DNA of 64,000 bases from Favolaschia claudopus. Taxonomy: Eukaryota; Basidiomycota; Agaricomycetes; Agaricales; Mycenaceae. The stretch lies in NCBI GenBank assembly GCA_037176885.1, contig JAWWNJ010000231.1, positions 163,070 through 227,069 of the forward strand, given 5' to 3'. Below the pieces are notes generated by a model. That model searched no databases and was not told the DNA's origin. It was given only the letters and a program-made list of their open reading frames with translations. The translations under genes were made by a program, and so were the position numbers. Below, piece by piece: positions 39,242-49,951 of the stretch (the first letter of the stretch is position 1; the number at the start of each line of letters is the position of its first letter).

Positions 39242-39564
39242 AGTATATCCCGGCGGAGTTGGGTGGGAACGAGGAGCCGATGTTCGCTGCGCGCGTGCGG
39301 TGCCATTGGGAGTGGAGTGGAAGCAGGTGGAGTGGTATTTATATTACCGAACCTCAACGATATAAGGACGGAGGAATATCTTTGGGGGCGGCAGTCTCTC
39401 TCTCTATTCTACTTTGTTCTACATATTCCGGAGGGCGAGCTGATAAATACGTTTCAGAGCGGCGTATTTCACTCCGTTCGAGTTTACAGGTAGATGATTA
39501 TAGTAGTGATGGAAGGGCGTTGGATGTATGTCTCCGAGTTCAATATTGTTGTTCAATACTCACA
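39242..39564. other. Intergenic, nothing recognised
   Basis: Purine-rich and unremarkable; ORFs are short with no domain. Confidence 0.4.
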
Positions 39565-39658
39565 GCCATCGAAGACAACGGTGGTCACTTCCTATATTTG
39601 CTGGGTGTCCACTGCTCTCCGTTCGGAAGTTATAATCGGGCTCGACTCCGACGACGGC
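39565..39658 (+). repeat. tRNA-like sequence, copy 1
   Basis: 94 nt. GCCATCG pairs with CGACGGC (six of seven). GACAACGGTGGTC forms a short D-like arm, CTTCC and GGAAG an anticodon-like stem, and GGGCTCGACTCC a T-arm/B-box. A roughly 30-nt insert occupies the anticodon loop. Confidence 0.5.
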
Positions 39659-39891
39659 TTTCAGTGAAATCGCGTCATTTTTTTTTATCAATTCAGCTCC
39701 GCGCTCTCAAGGCCTTTTGTATCCTGCGGTGACTCAATCATTGACTTGACTGTATCGCGGGTATGGCGCCGCGTTGCGCGTTGTATTAAATTCACAACTT
39801 TGAACGACACGGGTTTACTTACTTCTGGACCTCTCCATTCTCGAGTCGTTTACGTAGTCTCATCACTGATTCCCTCAGGACAAAACCAGCA
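39659..39891. other. Spacer between tRNA-like copies 1 and 2
   Basis: No gene recognised. Confidence 0.35.
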
Positions 39892-39987
39892 GCCGTCGAT
39901 GACCACGGTGGTCACTTCCTTCCATGTGCATAGGTCTGTTTCGGATTGGTTGGAAGAACATAGTTGGGTTCGACTCCCAACGATGGC
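39892..39987 (+). repeat. tRNA-like sequence, copy 2
   Basis: 96 nt. A full 7-bp end stem (GCCGTCG with CGATGGC, one G-T pair), D-like arm GACCACGGTGGTC, CTTCC/GGAAG stem, and T-arm GGGTTCGACTCCC. The loop position for the anticodon reads TCC. Confidence 0.55.
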
Positions 39988-40185
39988 TTCATAGTGCTTG
40001 GTAATTTTTTTTGTTCTTTGTCCTGCTTGTCGCGGCTAACACAATTATCAGATTCAACCCCTACCCAGCGGCCTGTTGGCCGCGATTCATTTCGACAATG
40101 AAGTTAGTAATTCATTTTCAACATGCTTTGAAGTGGTTTGGATTTGCGTCGGCGCCCGAGCTTCTTGTCTTTCCTTCTTAGAAAC

Positions 40186-40842
40186 TAGTGATGGGAAAGT
40201 TCGGTTCGGTTCAGGTTCGGGGCACTTTGCCCTGAACGCTGAACCTGAACGCCTCTTCGCGTTCGGCCATTCGCTGAACCTGAACCTGAACTCGGCGTTC
40301 AGGTTCGGTTCGGCGTTCGAACGCGTTCGAACGTCTTCGCTGCCGGCGATCTCGGATAGTCGGAATTTTGCTTGGAATCATGACCAAATTGTAACTCACT
40401 TTGTATTCCCGATGTTGGGATGTTCCTGAGGTGCGTGGCGAAGTATTTGAACTGGATTTGAACTGAAAAGAAGAGTAAAGAATGAATAAATTGAATTACC
40501 TCATCATTTTCCTGCCGGCAAGTCCTAACGATGTTGATGGTATTGACGGGAATTGACGTGCCGCTGTTTGAATAGTGATCCACGGGCACCCGAACTGCTC
40601 CTTTGACGTTCCAACACACAAAACTGTCATGATCTGGTGAGAATAATAGCCAAAATTGCCCACTTTGACAGCTTTCGCGTTCGGCGTTCGAACGCGTCCG
40701 AACGCGACGTGTTTTCTCTGAACGCAGAAGCGAACCTCACGTTCAGGTTCGAGGTTTTGCTGAACCTGAACGCTGAACGCGCGTCCGGTTCAGTTCGGTT
40801 CGGCGTTCGGACCGATTTCCGAACCGAACTTTCCCAACACTA
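40186..40842. mobile_element. hAT-like MITE, 657 bp
   Basis: Ends TAGTGATGGGAAAGTTCGG (left) and, on the complement, TAGTGTTGGGAAAGTTCGG (right). This terminal sequence is typical of hAT elements. Flanks TTAGAAAC and, three bases after the right end, ATAGAAAC suggest an imperfect 8-bp target duplication. The interior is rich in GAACCTGAACG and GTTCGAACGC motifs near both ends. No transposase is present. Confidence 0.82.
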
Positions 40843-40889
40843 TTAATAGAAACTCTACGTATATGACGCCGACGACGAGGAATAATTCA

Positions 40890-40982
40890 GCTGTCGACGA
40901 CCACGGCGGTCCCTTCCTCTCGTTGGCGCTCCGAAGGGATGTTCGAAGGTTTTCTCTACTGGGTTCGACTCCTAGCGGCAGC
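40890..40982 (+). repeat. tRNA-like sequence, copy 3
   Basis: 93 nt. End stem GCTGTCG with CGGCAGC, D-like arm GACCACGGCGGTC, T-arm GGGTTCGACTCC. The anticodon position reads CTC. Confidence 0.55.
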
Positions 40983-41176
40983 ATGGCGTTGCAAATTCGG
41001 CTTTTTGATTTTTTGATTTTCCTTTGGAATTTTCACTTCGCCATGTAAAGTCTTGTACTATGTAACACTTCACAAACCCTTGATTTAATTCCATCCATCT
41101 GCTCCTTCTTTCTGCTAACAACCCGGTCCCACCCGTTTACATGTCAGCTCTACTAACATTCAACGAGTCAACCCAT
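40983..41176. other. Spacer between tRNA-like copies 3 and 4
   Basis: No gene recognised. Confidence 0.35.
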
Positions 41177-41268
41177 GCTGTCAATGACCACGGCGGTCCC
41201 TTCCTCACCATCATCTTGATGTCTCAAATGGATAGGGTTGTTTACTGGGTTCGACTCCCAGCGACAGT
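41177..41268 (+). repeat. tRNA-like sequence, copy 4
   Basis: 92 nt. End stem GCTGTC with GACAGT, the same D-like arm as copy 3, and T-arm GGGTTCGACTCCC. The anticodon position reads CAC. Confidence 0.5.
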
Positions 41269-41484
41269 ATTGGCGATCGGTACCATTTCTTTATATCGCG
41301 TGCGTTGCTAACTTTTGCCAATCACATACTTACATGTACAATAACTCAGGCTGGGTCTAGTCGCTTGAATTTGATTCCATCCATCCATACGTTCCTCCTT
41401 TCTAAGTTACAATGATACCAATAAGTACCTACCTACCTACCTTTCTATATACTTACTTACTCAAACGAATCACTGTGCCTCTCT

Positions 41485-41575
41485 CCTCTCCCTCCCCCAC
41501 CCCCTACCCCCACCCTCCCCTCCCCTCCCCTCCCCCCATCTCCATCCCCTCCCCTACCCCAACCACGCACTTACT
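41485..41575 (-). other. C-rich tract (G-rich on minus strand)
   Basis: Many runs of three to five C, such as CCCCCACCCCCTACCCCCAC and CTCCCCTCCCCTCCCC. The minus strand could form G-quadruplexes. It lies just downstream of the stop of the minus-strand gene at 41583. Confidence 0.7.
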
Positions 41576-41582
41576 CACCCAC

Positions 41583-43142
41583 TCACATAGCCCCCCACGC
41601 CTCCCCCGTCCGGCTCTCCCATCCCTCCCTCCACTCCCCCTCTCTTTCTTTTTCTCTCTCTTCACGTTCGCGCTCCCGCTCCCTCACCCCCCTTGCACTA
41701 TACACCGTCCCATTCTTCGTATTTGTCCCCGCGAGCGTGCGGCGGAGGAGGAGCGGCGGCGAGGTGAGGCTGAATTTCGAGGGGAGGGCGGGGGCATGGG
41801 TCGACTCGCGTTCGTGCTGGTGAGAGAAGGAAGGAGGGGGACGCGCGGAGTCGCTCGACACGCGTCTACCAATTCCACTCCCACCCGAGGATGGTGAATG
41901 CACGGACGAGGAGGAGTGGGCGTGCGAATGCGAAGAGGAAGACGGCACTTCGACCGACGCCCTCCGTTGCGGATGCACCGGCGGCGGGCCCTTCCTGCTC
42001 ATCATCGTCGGTGCGCCATCGAATGGTGACGCCGACGCAGAGGACGGGGTAGGCGGCATCACCTGCACCTGCGCGTGTGCGTCGAACGGGGACACCGGCA
42101 CCGGAGGCGGAAGCGGAGGGACGATAGGCGAGAACGTCGACCGCGTCGGCGGGGCGGTCCTCGGAGTGGGAGAACTAGCGTCGGGGAGTGGGAGAGATGT
42201 CGACGAGAGTGAGGCGCGGCGGGGTGGGAGGGGAGGTTTAGGCGGGTGGTGCGTGCGGAATGGGTTATTTTTCGTGTGCGGATGCGGTTGCGTGTCCGCG
42301 TGTGCATTTTGGGTTGGAGATGAATTGGGAATGGGATGAGCGGAGGCTGAGTACGGCGGGGACGTGGACGACGAGGATACGGAAGGCGAGCGAGAGGTCT
42401 GCGTCGATGCGCGGCGCAGGGGATGGCTCGGCGGGGGCGGTGGGGGCGCAGCTGCGGACGTGGACGCCGAGTACGCATGGTGGTGGCGATGGTGATTTTG
42501 AGGTAAGCTGTGATGTGAGGAGGAAGCCGACGTAGAGCTCGACGCAGACGACCGCGAGGAGAGCGACAGTTGTCTTAGATGGTGGCGCGTATGAGCTTCG
42601 GGGGATGGAGCGGGGGTGGGGAGGAATGGGTTGAATGTCGTCGATGCTGACGTCGGTGGCGGGGAGCTGGAAGTTGGCAGCGAGGCTGTGATTCGATCGG
42701 ATACGATCGAAAATTCTTCAGTTTTTCTTTTCCACAAAAAACAGACCAAAGACGCACCTTGTACAAACGCCAAGCTCCGATCTACAGCTCTGCCCGCTTG
42801 GACGTGAAGCACAAGCCTCAGCAGGGCGAAAAACGCGCCCCCAGTAAGTGTCGCAGGAAACAGTCGGAGAATCTAGAAAATCTCAGAAAATCCACCAAAA
42901 ACAAAACAAGAACAGGAAGGAACACGCACCTCATCCAACACCGCACCCCCCAACGACTGATACCTCCCCCGTAATCCACGCACGCGCCTCCCTCGCCGTC
43001 ACATCCACCCGCTCCCAGTCCTGTGCGGGCGTCATGATGATCGAGCTCAGCGAGATCGGCGAGGCTGGCGGTGAAGAGCGTGTATTCGGCGTCGCTGAGC
43101 GCGGAGGGGGTGCAGTGACAGTCTGCGCGGGGTGGTGGTCAT
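41583..43142 (-). CDS. Ser/Pro-rich protein with NPF motifs, EH-like N-terminus (tentative)
   Basis: An N-terminal exon contains EARAWITGE, which can be joined to ILRLFPATLTGGAFFALLRL and VDRSLAFVQ. This resembles the last helices of EH domains, which bind NPF peptides in endocytosis. After an intron near 42760-42720 the long exon encodes about 370 residues rich in Ser, Pro and His, with two NPF motifs (STTFNPFLP and TKNNPFRTH), several PPLPP stretches and a charged Arg/Glu coiled-coil tail. A function in vesicle traffic is inferred only from these motifs. The ATG at 43142 is not in frame with the best N-terminal reading, so the true start or an extra intron is unresolved. Codon use is strongly GC-rich. 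Confidence 0.55.
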
Positions 43143-43615
43143 CGTGGCAGGAAGCAAGCGTCTAAGCGGGGGTGTAAGCGGGAATGAGGCAGCGGAGCGT
43201 GGCACGGCTTTCGGGCCGAGAAGATAGCGTAATGCCTCTCACGCGGTGTTCGGCGATTCCGACGGAGGTCAAAGCGCTCCGTAGGTCGGGCGAAAATGGA
43301 CGATACAGTAGTGTATGGCCCTGGGTGTGCTCGGACTAATCCCGTTGTCACGAGATAAAACACCGTCAAGCTTTCGCGCTGCAAGGATTTTCTCGGTTAT
43401 TTTCTAGTCAAAATTACTAACTTTCCAACCGACGAAAATAGCGCTCCTTCCCGAAAGTAAGGTACCAGGGCGTACAAATCATGATATCGGGACGTCTCTG
43501 TCGCGGTAAATATGCATTATCAGATCTAAAATAAGCTGTAGAAGACGAATCTCAAAAAATCCTCACCCACAACGCAAAGCTCCTGAAGGACGCGGAAAAT
43601 CAGGGAAAAAATCGT
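43143..43615. other. Intergenic, promoter side of NPF gene
   Basis: No gene. GGTACCAGGGCGTAC at 43461 with following ATCATGATAT is repeated at 45840, marking both ends of the tRNA-like array. Confidence 0.45.
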
Positions 43616-45325
43616 TCGTATGAAGACCCATGGCCGAACCCCGACTCGAACGGGACTCAACCACTCCGCTCAACAATTTATTTTCCGCGATCTTTGATGC
43701 CGCTGTACGCGCTCATTGTGTACTTGTTACCAGAAAGAAAGCTGAAGAGGAGACCTGACCTTCAAAGCTTAAGAAAAAAATCCTTACCGTGACCAGACCA
43801 AGACTGAGCCCCGAGTCGAACGGGACTCAACCGCTCCACAAGTTTCATTTGCACAGTCTTTGTTACTCGGTACTGAGTAGGTACGAACGATGGCTGTTAA
43901 ACTGGGATGTATTGAGCTCGGATTAGGGACTAACAGAATAACAACGCAGGAGTGCCAGTTCGATATACTTGGTTCGTCGTTGAGAATTTGCAACAATAGT
44001 TCTCAGGAGGCCAATCGGCAAGCCAACGAAGGGAGTAAGTGAAGCAATTTCGATTCACCAATTCTGGAGAATAACCAACCCCCTCCAAGTTTGATTCAAA
44101 TCTTATATCCAAAATACAAGCAAAAGCTTGTCAATCAAAGAATTCATATCGCAAAAGAAAAAGAAAAAAATTGGCCTATGCATGGATATCAACACAACCC
44201 GACCCCGAATCGAACGGGAAACCTGCTAACAAATCAGTATCGCAAATTTTGATAATTCAAGGCAGGCACAGTGCATCTGCCACGCGTTGGTATTCAATTC
44301 TCTTTCAGGCGCACCGTGAAGCCTGCAATGGGACGAAAAGAATTCACCGATTACAACCCCCTTCCACATTCGAATTAATCCATGTCAAGCCATACCTCCT
44401 AAATACAAGCCGAGGCCAACCAAAACCATATGCTTGATTTCATGTTGAAGAAAAAGGTCTCTCTCTCAAACATACAACCCGCCCCCGAATCGAACGGGGA
44501 GCCTGTTAGCCCTTTGAGGTAGTTATCATTGAAGACAGGCGAAATCTGCTTGCCACGGGTTGGTATGCGGTAGCGACAACACCCCCGAGACCTTCCAAGT
44601 TAGAAATCTTTGGGAGAGAAACCTAGAGGTCAAGGTTCGCCCTTATTGAGAGTTGGAATCAATATCGTTCAGACAGCGGGCCAGCGAAGGGACGAAGATA
44701 ATTCGCGCCGGTCCAGGTTCGAATTCTATATCCAAAATACAAGCAAAGGCTATTCATTAACCGAAAATTCAGGCTGGAAAAAAAAAGCTCTTCATCTGCG
44801 AGTACAATCCGCCCCCGAATCGAACGGGGAACCTGTCAACAACCGTTAGCAGTGAAGCCCTTATTTAAGACAGGGAGATCATGTATCCAAAATTCAAGTA
44901 CAGGCAGATCAGAACGGAGAATTCACGTTTCACTTAAAAAAAGACCTCCAATTGCGCGAGCACAACCCGACCCCGAATCGAACGGGAAACCTGTGAACCG
45001 TTCTATTGCCAGCAGTTATTGAAGACAGGTGCAATGATGCCACTGCAATCCATCTGCGACGGGTCGGTAGCTACCATAGTAGAAGATCCTCTGCATAGCC
45101 CTTGAATGTCAGCAAGATGACGGACAAGCACACTTGGATAGCTACTGGGAGTGTTGATCAATTCACTTCGAGAGAGCAGGCCAGCGGTGTGGAACAAGAA
45201 CAATTTATTGCTTCTTCGATAAAGAAAACCTATATTCGAATCGAATGATATATAAATCCAAGCAAAGGCGATCCACAACGGAGAATTTTACGTTGTAAAA
45301 AAAGACGGGTAAGCTTGCGCGAGCA

Positions 45326-45419
45326 CAACCCGATCCCGACTCGAACGGGGAACCTGTTAACATGTGGGACCACTACTACTCTTAATTGTAGACAGGCGCA
45401 ATCCATCTGCGACGGGTTG
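45326..45419 (-). repeat. Best-folding tRNA-like copy in the array
   Basis: 94 nt with a perfect 7-bp end stem CAACCCG/CGGGTTG, a D-like arm, a CCTGT/ACAGG stem and a T-arm with loop TTCGAGT. The anticodon position reads ACA. An extra base lies between T-arm and end stem, so it may not be a working tRNA. Confidence 0.5.
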
Positions 45420-45683
45420 GTACTTGGTAGCTAGATCTATAGAACATTCCCCGGAACGTCACAACCAAGGAGAGAGAACTGGATGTCAAGTCTCGCCTTA
45501 TCGAGAGTTCGAAGTTGGATAGTCAAGGCTGCGAAGAAGAGACGACAAGAACTCACCGATTCTCGGATAAATAACTTGAACCTAGTCTAGTCCAGATTCG
45601 GATCCTATGAAAGAAATTCTAGGAAAGGCAATTCCCAACGGAAAATTCACGTTGTAAAAAAGACGGCTAAAGTTGCGCGAGCA

Positions 45684-45772
45684 CAACCCGATCCCGAATC
45701 GAACGGGGAACCTGTTAGCGTTTCTATTGCCAGCTTTATTCAAGACAGGCCCGATCCGTATGCGACGTGTTG
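45684..45772 (-). repeat. tRNA-like copy in the array
   Basis: Similar fold to the copy at 45326, with one mismatch in the end stem. The anticodon position reads TTG. Confidence 0.45.
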
Positions 45773-46020
45773 GTGCTTGGTAACCAGAAACTCGCCTCGT
45801 AGATCTTGACAATCACAAGTCAGAATATTTCGAAAACAAGGTACCAGGGCGTACTGATCATGATATTGGATCAAGTAAGCGAGAAGTAGCAGTAGATCTA
45901 TGATCTGTGAGTGCACGACCCCCACAAGATCCTGCTGGAAGTAGGGAGTAAGCCAGGCGAAAAAAAGTTTCGTCCCCTGGTCAAATCAACTCGACCCCGA
46001 TCGAACGGGAATCGGTTGGG

Positions 46021-46366
46021 AAAGGAAAAGTAGGCGAGCGAACTGAAGTCACGAGTGTACGTGAGATAGACCACTAGCTCGTTGCAAGGCGGAGTCAAAG
46101 CGTGGGAGTAAGACGGGCAGAGGCGAGATTGAAAGAAGTAAATACCCGCTGTTTTCTACTTCAAAACTTCAGGAGCAACGAAGAAGACAAAATTGGAAGG
46201 ATAACGATATCGACCCAAAAACATGTCCGAAATGATACCTGTCGATGAAACTGGACGCCGTAGTCAACTCCGTTGTTCAACCTACACGGAATGCGTCAGA
46301 GAATTGACAACACGAGTGTAAGTCATTCAAACTCACCCGTTGACCATATCCTCATCCTACATCGTT
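46021..46366. other. Intergenic, nothing recognised
   Basis: No domain-bearing ORF on either strand. Confidence 0.4.
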
Positions 46367-47756
46367 TCACGTAGAAGCCTCCCCCACCTCAACCCACAAC
46401 TCCAACCGCCTGCATTGCGCAGCAAAGTCTGCATCGTCGTCATTACCCCCGGGAGCCACAGGGTCTGAACTATGAACGAAAGAGATGTTGGGGAATAAGC
46501 AAGAAATGAATGCCGCAACCGCCTTCGCATGTGTAATGGGGGATTCCTCCATGAACAGTCTCCGCAGAGTCGGATGAAGGGGATACGGGTCGTCGTCCAA
46601 AGCGAGAGATGGGACGCTTCGAGCGTCCAAGCAAATCTGCAGACTCTCGAGCTTGGGACAGTGGCTTGCGAAGGAGAGCAAGGCGCGGAGAGTTATCGAT
46701 GGGTCGTTTTGTCGCGGGCTCGTGAGCTCGAGCGTCTCGAGTTTAGGCCATGCCGTAGCCATGGCATGCATATCTTCGTTGTCGAAGCGATACGGGTACA
46801 GGAGTTGTACGGAGCTGAGGTTGGGAAACAGCAGAAGATACGTCCATCCTCGGCTAGATACCAAAGATTGTGTCTCGAGAATCCGAATGGAAGACAAGGT
46901 GATCTCGATTGTGTGTAGTGCATCACGAGAGCAATGCTCCGATAGAGCGCGAAATAGCGCCTCCAATGATGTGGCAGAAGGGGAGGACTCAAGCTCGATC
47001 TTGAACGATGTTAAAGGCGAGCGATCCCAAGACTGGACCAGGCTTGTCACACGATCAAGCGAAGTTCCATCTCCGCTGAGTCCAGTGAACGCGAAGGTGG
47101 AAAGATCCTGAAAGAGTTGTCCGCGAGGCAACCCCTGCAGGTAGAAACGATGCGTCACGCATGTCAAATGTGAAGGATTTGAAGCCTCCTAGTTTCCCTA
47201 GGCGCAGAATCGCGTCCGCATCAATCGCGCTAGTAAGGTGTAGGGAAGCGAGAGTCGGGAATGCGCAGACAAACCGCGACAAAATCACTACATCGACTGA
47301 ATCAATGTTTGCCTGAAGTTGAATGCTAGTGAGGGAAGGGCGTGTGTGGGATATCGTGGCGAGGAACTGCTCAACCAACTTGCCCGATAGCAGTATCATT
47401 GATAAGTGCGAGAGCCGCGGACCGAGGACCAGGTCGATATCCAAGAGAGCATCAGTAAAGGTGGGTTTCCCAGTGCGGCTCGACGAGATTGGGCAGTAAT
47501 AGTTGTTGGCCACCCCGGTAGCGGAGAAATTTCATCACCGCCGCCAAGTCATGCAGTAGAACTTCGTCTATGGTGCAAATCTTGACGCGTCGACCGTACA
47601 CCGCCAAAGTGCCCCCACGTAGCCCGCAGATGAAAGTCTCACCTGGAGACAGCTGTGCCGTCATTCGATACCAGCTTGCCACGACATCGCTGACAGCTGC
47701 ATTTTCCACTGGAACGTCCAGCTCTGTCCAGCTGCCGATTAAGGTATTGGATCCGA
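46367..47756 (-). pseudogene. F-box/LRR-like gene lacking its F-box, two frameshifts, MITE at 5' side
   Basis: Three overlapping ORFs in different frames together match the LRR-like body of the plus-strand F-box family: RTGKPTFTDALLDIDLVLGP and LSHLSMILLSGKLVEQFL, then LRLGKLGG, then LPRGQLFQDLSTFAFTGLSG and FEALF-type repeats (LEALFRALSEHCSRDAL) to a C-terminus RRLELWVEVGEAST. Frame breaks fall near 47455 and 47125. The N-terminal MHRAL part is not found. The 5' side is cut by the MITE at 47765-48190, and weak matching sequence continues beyond it. Compare LEALFRALSEHCSRDAL here with FEALFCALSEHCSHEAF in the copy at 34.9 kb. Confidence 0.75.
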
Positions 47757-47764
47757 ATCATCCG

Positions 47765-48190
47765 TAGGGGCTTAAACCCGTCCGTCCCGTCCGTCGTCCG
47801 TCACGAAACGGCCGTCAAGACGCGACGGCAAGAGGTGACCCGTCCGTCAAGAGGATCTCCAAGGCTCGAGGACGGACGGGTGCCGTCCGTCCGTCCCGTC
47901 CGTCTCGACGGTTGCCGGACCTCAAAATGGGGTCATTTTCCGCCCAATACATGTGAAGATGCTCGAAATCTGATGAGTACATTGTTCGGGATCATAAAGA
48001 AATCTGTTTCATACCTCGGCACACCGTTTAGCAGCAGTTTCGGCTTAGCCGAAGTCTGACGGGCAAGAGACGGCACAACGCCGTCAGTCACCGTCCGTCA
48101 GATGAGCACACTCGAGCTCAGGACGGACGGCGTCCGTCAGCCCGTCCCGTCCGTCAGTCCGTCACCCATGACGGACGGGTTCAAGCCCTA
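47765..48190. mobile_element. hAT-like MITE, 426 bp
   Basis: Perfect 8-bp target duplication ATCATCCG at 47757-47764 and 48191-48198. Ends TAGGGGCTTAAACCCGTCCG and, on the complement, TAGGGCTTGAACCCGTCCG. Both arms are packed with CGTCCGTC/GACGGACGG repeats. No coding capacity. Confidence 0.9.
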
Positions 48191-48198
48191 ATCATCCG

Positions 48199-49439
48199 AG
48201 AAGTCTTAATTTAGCAAAGCAACTAGAGCTGCACCAGACTATGGCCGGAAATTCCTGGAATACACTACTGAGCTGCGATGCACTTCACAGTATTCAGTAT
48301 AAGGGTTATCGAAGCCTGGATCGACTTGAAATCGACACCCAGATCACGATTTGGCTAGCGTGAGAAATCAAAGGTCCGTGCACCTTTTGACAGCTCACGT
48401 GTGCGTTGACTGGGCTTTTTCGCTTGCGTTTCTCTCTTTCCTTCCACCATGTCCCCTCCAGCGCCCCCTCTCGAATCTTGGTTTCCTCCTTCAATGCTGC
48501 TCCACGGTGGCCTTCGGCTTCTTTCCAAAACCCCCCTTGTACCGCTTCGTACGCGTCTAACCTCCATGTCGCGTTCGCTGCTCGCTTCAATCGACCTCAA
48601 GCTTTTGAAGATGCAGCAAAGGTGGTCTACGATCAAGTCATTATGCGAGTCTCTGGCGCAAATCGTCAAACATCCCTCAATACCAATTCAAATACAAGCC
48701 TTCCCTGCGAGCTCAAGTCTTCATGTGGCCATGCTGGAAGGCACTTCAAGTGACAAGCGTAACTCGAGGTCAACGTTCAAGGAACGAACTCTTTCAAGAC
48801 CTTGCTGCAACCTTTATCAAATCCTCATCAAGACTTTGCTTCAACCTCGCTACTACATATTACTATTGGTCATTTCTCAAGGCTGGCGGTTACAGCGACT
48901 GGATATGAGAGTTGACAGGTGCGCGTATCTCATTCGACGGTCATTGTTCCTCGTTAATCGTAGTCACCAGGTCTCCTTTCACATACAAGCGTGGTTCGAA
49001 GCTGTTCTGCGACAATTGCGCCGTGAAAGTAGTGTTGGGGTGCTATGGTGAGGCTATTCTGCTGTCGGGGACGGGCCACAAAGGTATGCTTTCAGTCGTT
49101 ATTGCTATAGTATTCAATTAATGTAGTAGTACCATTGTATCTTATGTGAGCTTAATACAATTTACTATCCGTTCCATTGTGTGTTAGATTTACGAAAGAA
49201 TGAATGCCAGGTGAGCCCCCAGCTGGCGGCCAGCTACCGAGTGGCTACACAATGGATCCATTAGCGATCAAACCTGGATACCAGCTCATCGCTAGCTGGC
49301 CACCACTCTTGCTCGACATGTGAACCACTTCTGGCCGACATGTGGCGGCCATGTGTCCGCCGACTGGCGGTGTAGTAATCGGCTCGCGCCCAGTCTGATG
49401 CTATAGGCGCACGATGGAATACCTAATCAAAAGGGCTGA
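48199..49439. other. Unassigned region with a 200-codon open frame
   Basis: A plus-strand ORF at 48449-49051 and overlapping ORFs in other frames show no domain I recognise. Homology may be spread over several frames (for example HVAFAARFNRPQAFEDAAKV near 48570), so this could be another decayed gene. The stretch 49200-49390 has several GCTGGC/GCCAGC inverted motifs. Confidence 0.3.
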
Positions 49440-49722
49440 GATAAGCTCCTGGCAAGGACTCACAAAGCACTCACCAAAATCAGATTCCTCCAGGTCTTTG
49501 ATGTTTGAGATATCCTCCGGCAAACATCGGATAAGGTTGACGAGAGTTTTCTTGCTTCTTCCACAACTGATTCACAGCTGCTTCGTGAAATACACGGCAT
49601 CGAGCAAGAGCTGCTAGCGTTGGCGAGTCAATATTCTCTTCAGACCCGAGCTCATAGTTATCAGGATTAAAATGGGAAACGATCATTGGCGGAATTTCCG
49701 GAATTTCGAGAGCACGATGCAT
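49440..49722 (-). pseudogene. F-box N-terminal fragment
   Basis: Starts MHRALEIPEIPPMIVSHFNP, then LAALARCRVFHEAAVNQLW, the same N-terminus as the copies at 14901 and 37674. After residue 55 the frame shifts (LVNLIRCLPEDI continues in another frame) and the LRR-like body is missing. A truncated copy. Confidence 0.8.
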
Positions 49723-49951
49723 GGTTAGACCTGCCGAAAAGCTGGTAGGACCGGGTCAGCGTGACACTCGATATCAAACTCGAAAAAGTAGGGAAGGTGG
49801 CGTACTGCGCAACTCGCGTGTGGTGTGTGTGGTGGTTGAGAGGAAGTTGCATCAGTCACCGTAACACCCCAGTCACATCACGATCAGATGGCCGTATGCC
49901 GGTAACGTGACGGTGTCCCGGGTCCCGGCTGAGCCCGGTCGGGTAGGTAGA

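Larger units (their letters stand above)
43616..46020 (-). repeat. Array of tRNA-like tandem repeats (7-9 copies)
   Basis: On the minus strand each copy carries a T-arm core CCCGTTCGATTCGGG or a close variant. Cores lie near 43641, 43811, 44200, 44480, 44811, 44970, 45335, 45692 and 45990. The better copies have an end stem (CAACCCG with CGGGTTG), a D-like arm GCAGATGGATTGC, and a CCTGT/ACAGG anticodon-like stem enclosing a 30-40-nt loop. The repeat unit is wider than the tRNA: flanks ATCCAAAATACAAGCAAAGG and AATTCACGTTGTAAAAAA recur, giving a unit of about 360 bp in the best copies (44961 to 45323 to 45682). The two left-most cores belong to a second subtype. Confidence 0.7.

Noticed and set aside
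39565..41268. Calling the four copies functional tRNA genes
   Set aside because: The D-arm is short, the A-box is poor and the anticodon positions vary; I list them as tRNA-like repeats.
41412..41897. Plus-strand Pro/Ser-rich ORF of 161 codons
   Set aside because: It is the complement of a C-rich tract and of the minus-strand gene, which has a better structure.
43616..46020. CRISPR-like or simple satellite array
   Set aside because: Units are too long and uneven for CRISPR, the organism is a fungus, and the conserved core is a tRNA-like fold rather than a short palindromic repeat.
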